Assembly (NCBI GenBank): GCA_027353395.1
Contig: DAIEHU010000171.1
Coordinates: 1 to 6,105, forward strand
Direction: 5' to 3'
Source of the DNA: Desulfobacteraceae bacterium
GTDB taxonomy: Bacteria; Desulfobacterota; Desulfobacteria; Desulfobacterales; Desulfosalsimonadaceae
Length of the DNA stretch: 6,105 bases
The notes under the pieces are model-generated. The model was not told the DNA's origin, did not search any database, and saw nothing but the letters and a program-made list of their open reading frames with translations. Below are positions 5,672-6,105 of the stretch, piece by piece (position 1 is the first letter of the stretch; each line of letters starts with the position of its first letter). The position numbers and the translations under genes are program-made.

Positions 5672-6105
5672 TTATGGTTGATAAGCCCATCCACAATCAT
5701 TGTGATACACCATTAATTTTGTCATACCTCCATCCACGGTAATATCTTGACCCGTGATAAAGCTGCTTTTTTCATCGCACAAAAACATGACGGCATGGAC
5801 AATATCCGACGGATTGCCCACCCGGCCCACTAGATGCTGAGCCGCATCGGGGCCTTGGAATTGTGAACCGGTGGTATCGATCCAGCCCGGAGAAATGGAA
5901 TTGATCCGTGCTTTTCCGGCGAGAGTGACAGCCATGGCATGGGTGAGGGCAGTGATGCAGCCCTTGGCTGCGGTATAACTTTCGGTATTCGCCTGACTCA
6001 TCAGGTGACGGGTGGATGAAATATTCACGATGTTCGCCGACGTGTTGAAATGTTCCATGAACAATTGAGTTAGAAAAAATGGAGCGGTAATCCCCACCCG
6101 CAGCA
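5672..6105 (-). CDS. Short-chain dehydrogenase/reductase (SDR), N-terminus beyond the window
   Basis: The C-terminal ~144 residues of an NAD(P)-dependent SDR-family oxidoreductase. The frame stays open to the window edge and reads LRVGITAPFFLTQ there, matching the helix after the family's conserved NL segment. The GTG at 6097 is therefore internal and not the start, and the Rossmann TGxxxGIG part is missing. Visible motifs are IVNISST, with the catalytic Ser at the SS pair, then the catalytic Tyr and Lys in YTAAKG (YxxxK). These are followed by INSISPGWIDT and the closing GQDITVDGGM typical of classical SDRs such as FabG-like enzymes. After DGG a tail of about 17 residues (TKLMVYHNDCGWAYQP) carries the protein to the TAA. 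The substrate cannot be told. The gene is cytosolic and points towards the tRNA, with the hairpin at 5235–5273 a possible terminator. Confidence 0.92.
   Translation of the reverse strand, partial: LRVGITAPFFLTQLFMEHFNTSANIVNISSTRHLMSQANTESYTAAKGCITALTHAMAVTLAGKARINSISPGWIDTTGSQFQGPDAAQHLVGRVGNPSDIVHAVMFLCDEKSSFITGQDITVDGGMTKLMVYHNDCGWAYQP

Noticed and set aside
5488..5700. 70-residue minus-strand open frame overlapping the SDR end
   Set aside because: It overlaps the SDR stop region, has no motif or ribosome site and has a mixed hydrophobic composition suggestive of chance AT-rich coding.

Overview
The window looks like ordinary chromosomal DNA from an anaerobic, Desulfobacterota-like (deltaproteobacterial, Desulfobacterales-type) bacterium. 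This rests on protein flavour, moderate GC content and use of the QueH-type queuosine enzyme common in anaerobes. It is an inference without a database search. No phage, CRISPR or toxin–antitoxin system is visible.

Layout. Positions 1–117 hold a symmetric, inverted-repeat-bounded element that looks like a dispersed intergenic repeat. It is followed by a promoter-like region with a perfect 17-bp palindrome, then a plus-strand metallo-beta-lactamase-fold hydrolase (333–1163). The tail of that gene overlaps by 32 bp the tail of the convergent minus-strand operon. Read in its own direction from 4859 down to 1132, this operon is maf (dTTP/UTP pyrophosphatase), yggS (PLP-binding protein), queH (epoxyqueuosine reductase) and a large membrane M48 metalloprotease with C-terminal TPR repeats. 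The genes overlap or are 4 bp apart, so they are probably co-transcribed. After a 284-bp intergenic gap comes a plus-strand tRNA-Leu(UAA) (5144–5230), followed at once by a perfect 16-bp-stem hairpin. A 400-bp gene-poor stretch follows, with 11-bp tandem repeats and a broken minus-strand reading frame. The window ends inside a minus-strand short-chain dehydrogenase/reductase whose N-terminus lies beyond the edge.

How the genes fit together. maf, yggS and queH are housekeeping functions (nucleotide-pool cleaning, PLP homeostasis, tRNA modification), and the M48-TPR protein is probably membrane protein quality control. The most notable observation is that queH has no normal start codon. Its essential CCGPC motif is encoded upstream of the first GTG/ATG, inside the end of yggS in another frame. 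An in-frame stop closes the frame with no ATG, GTG or TTG between. A GGAG Shine–Dalgarno 7 nt before an ATT codon, exactly where family members begin 'MKLLLH', points to AUU initiation. A conventional gene call would drop the catalytic N-terminus.
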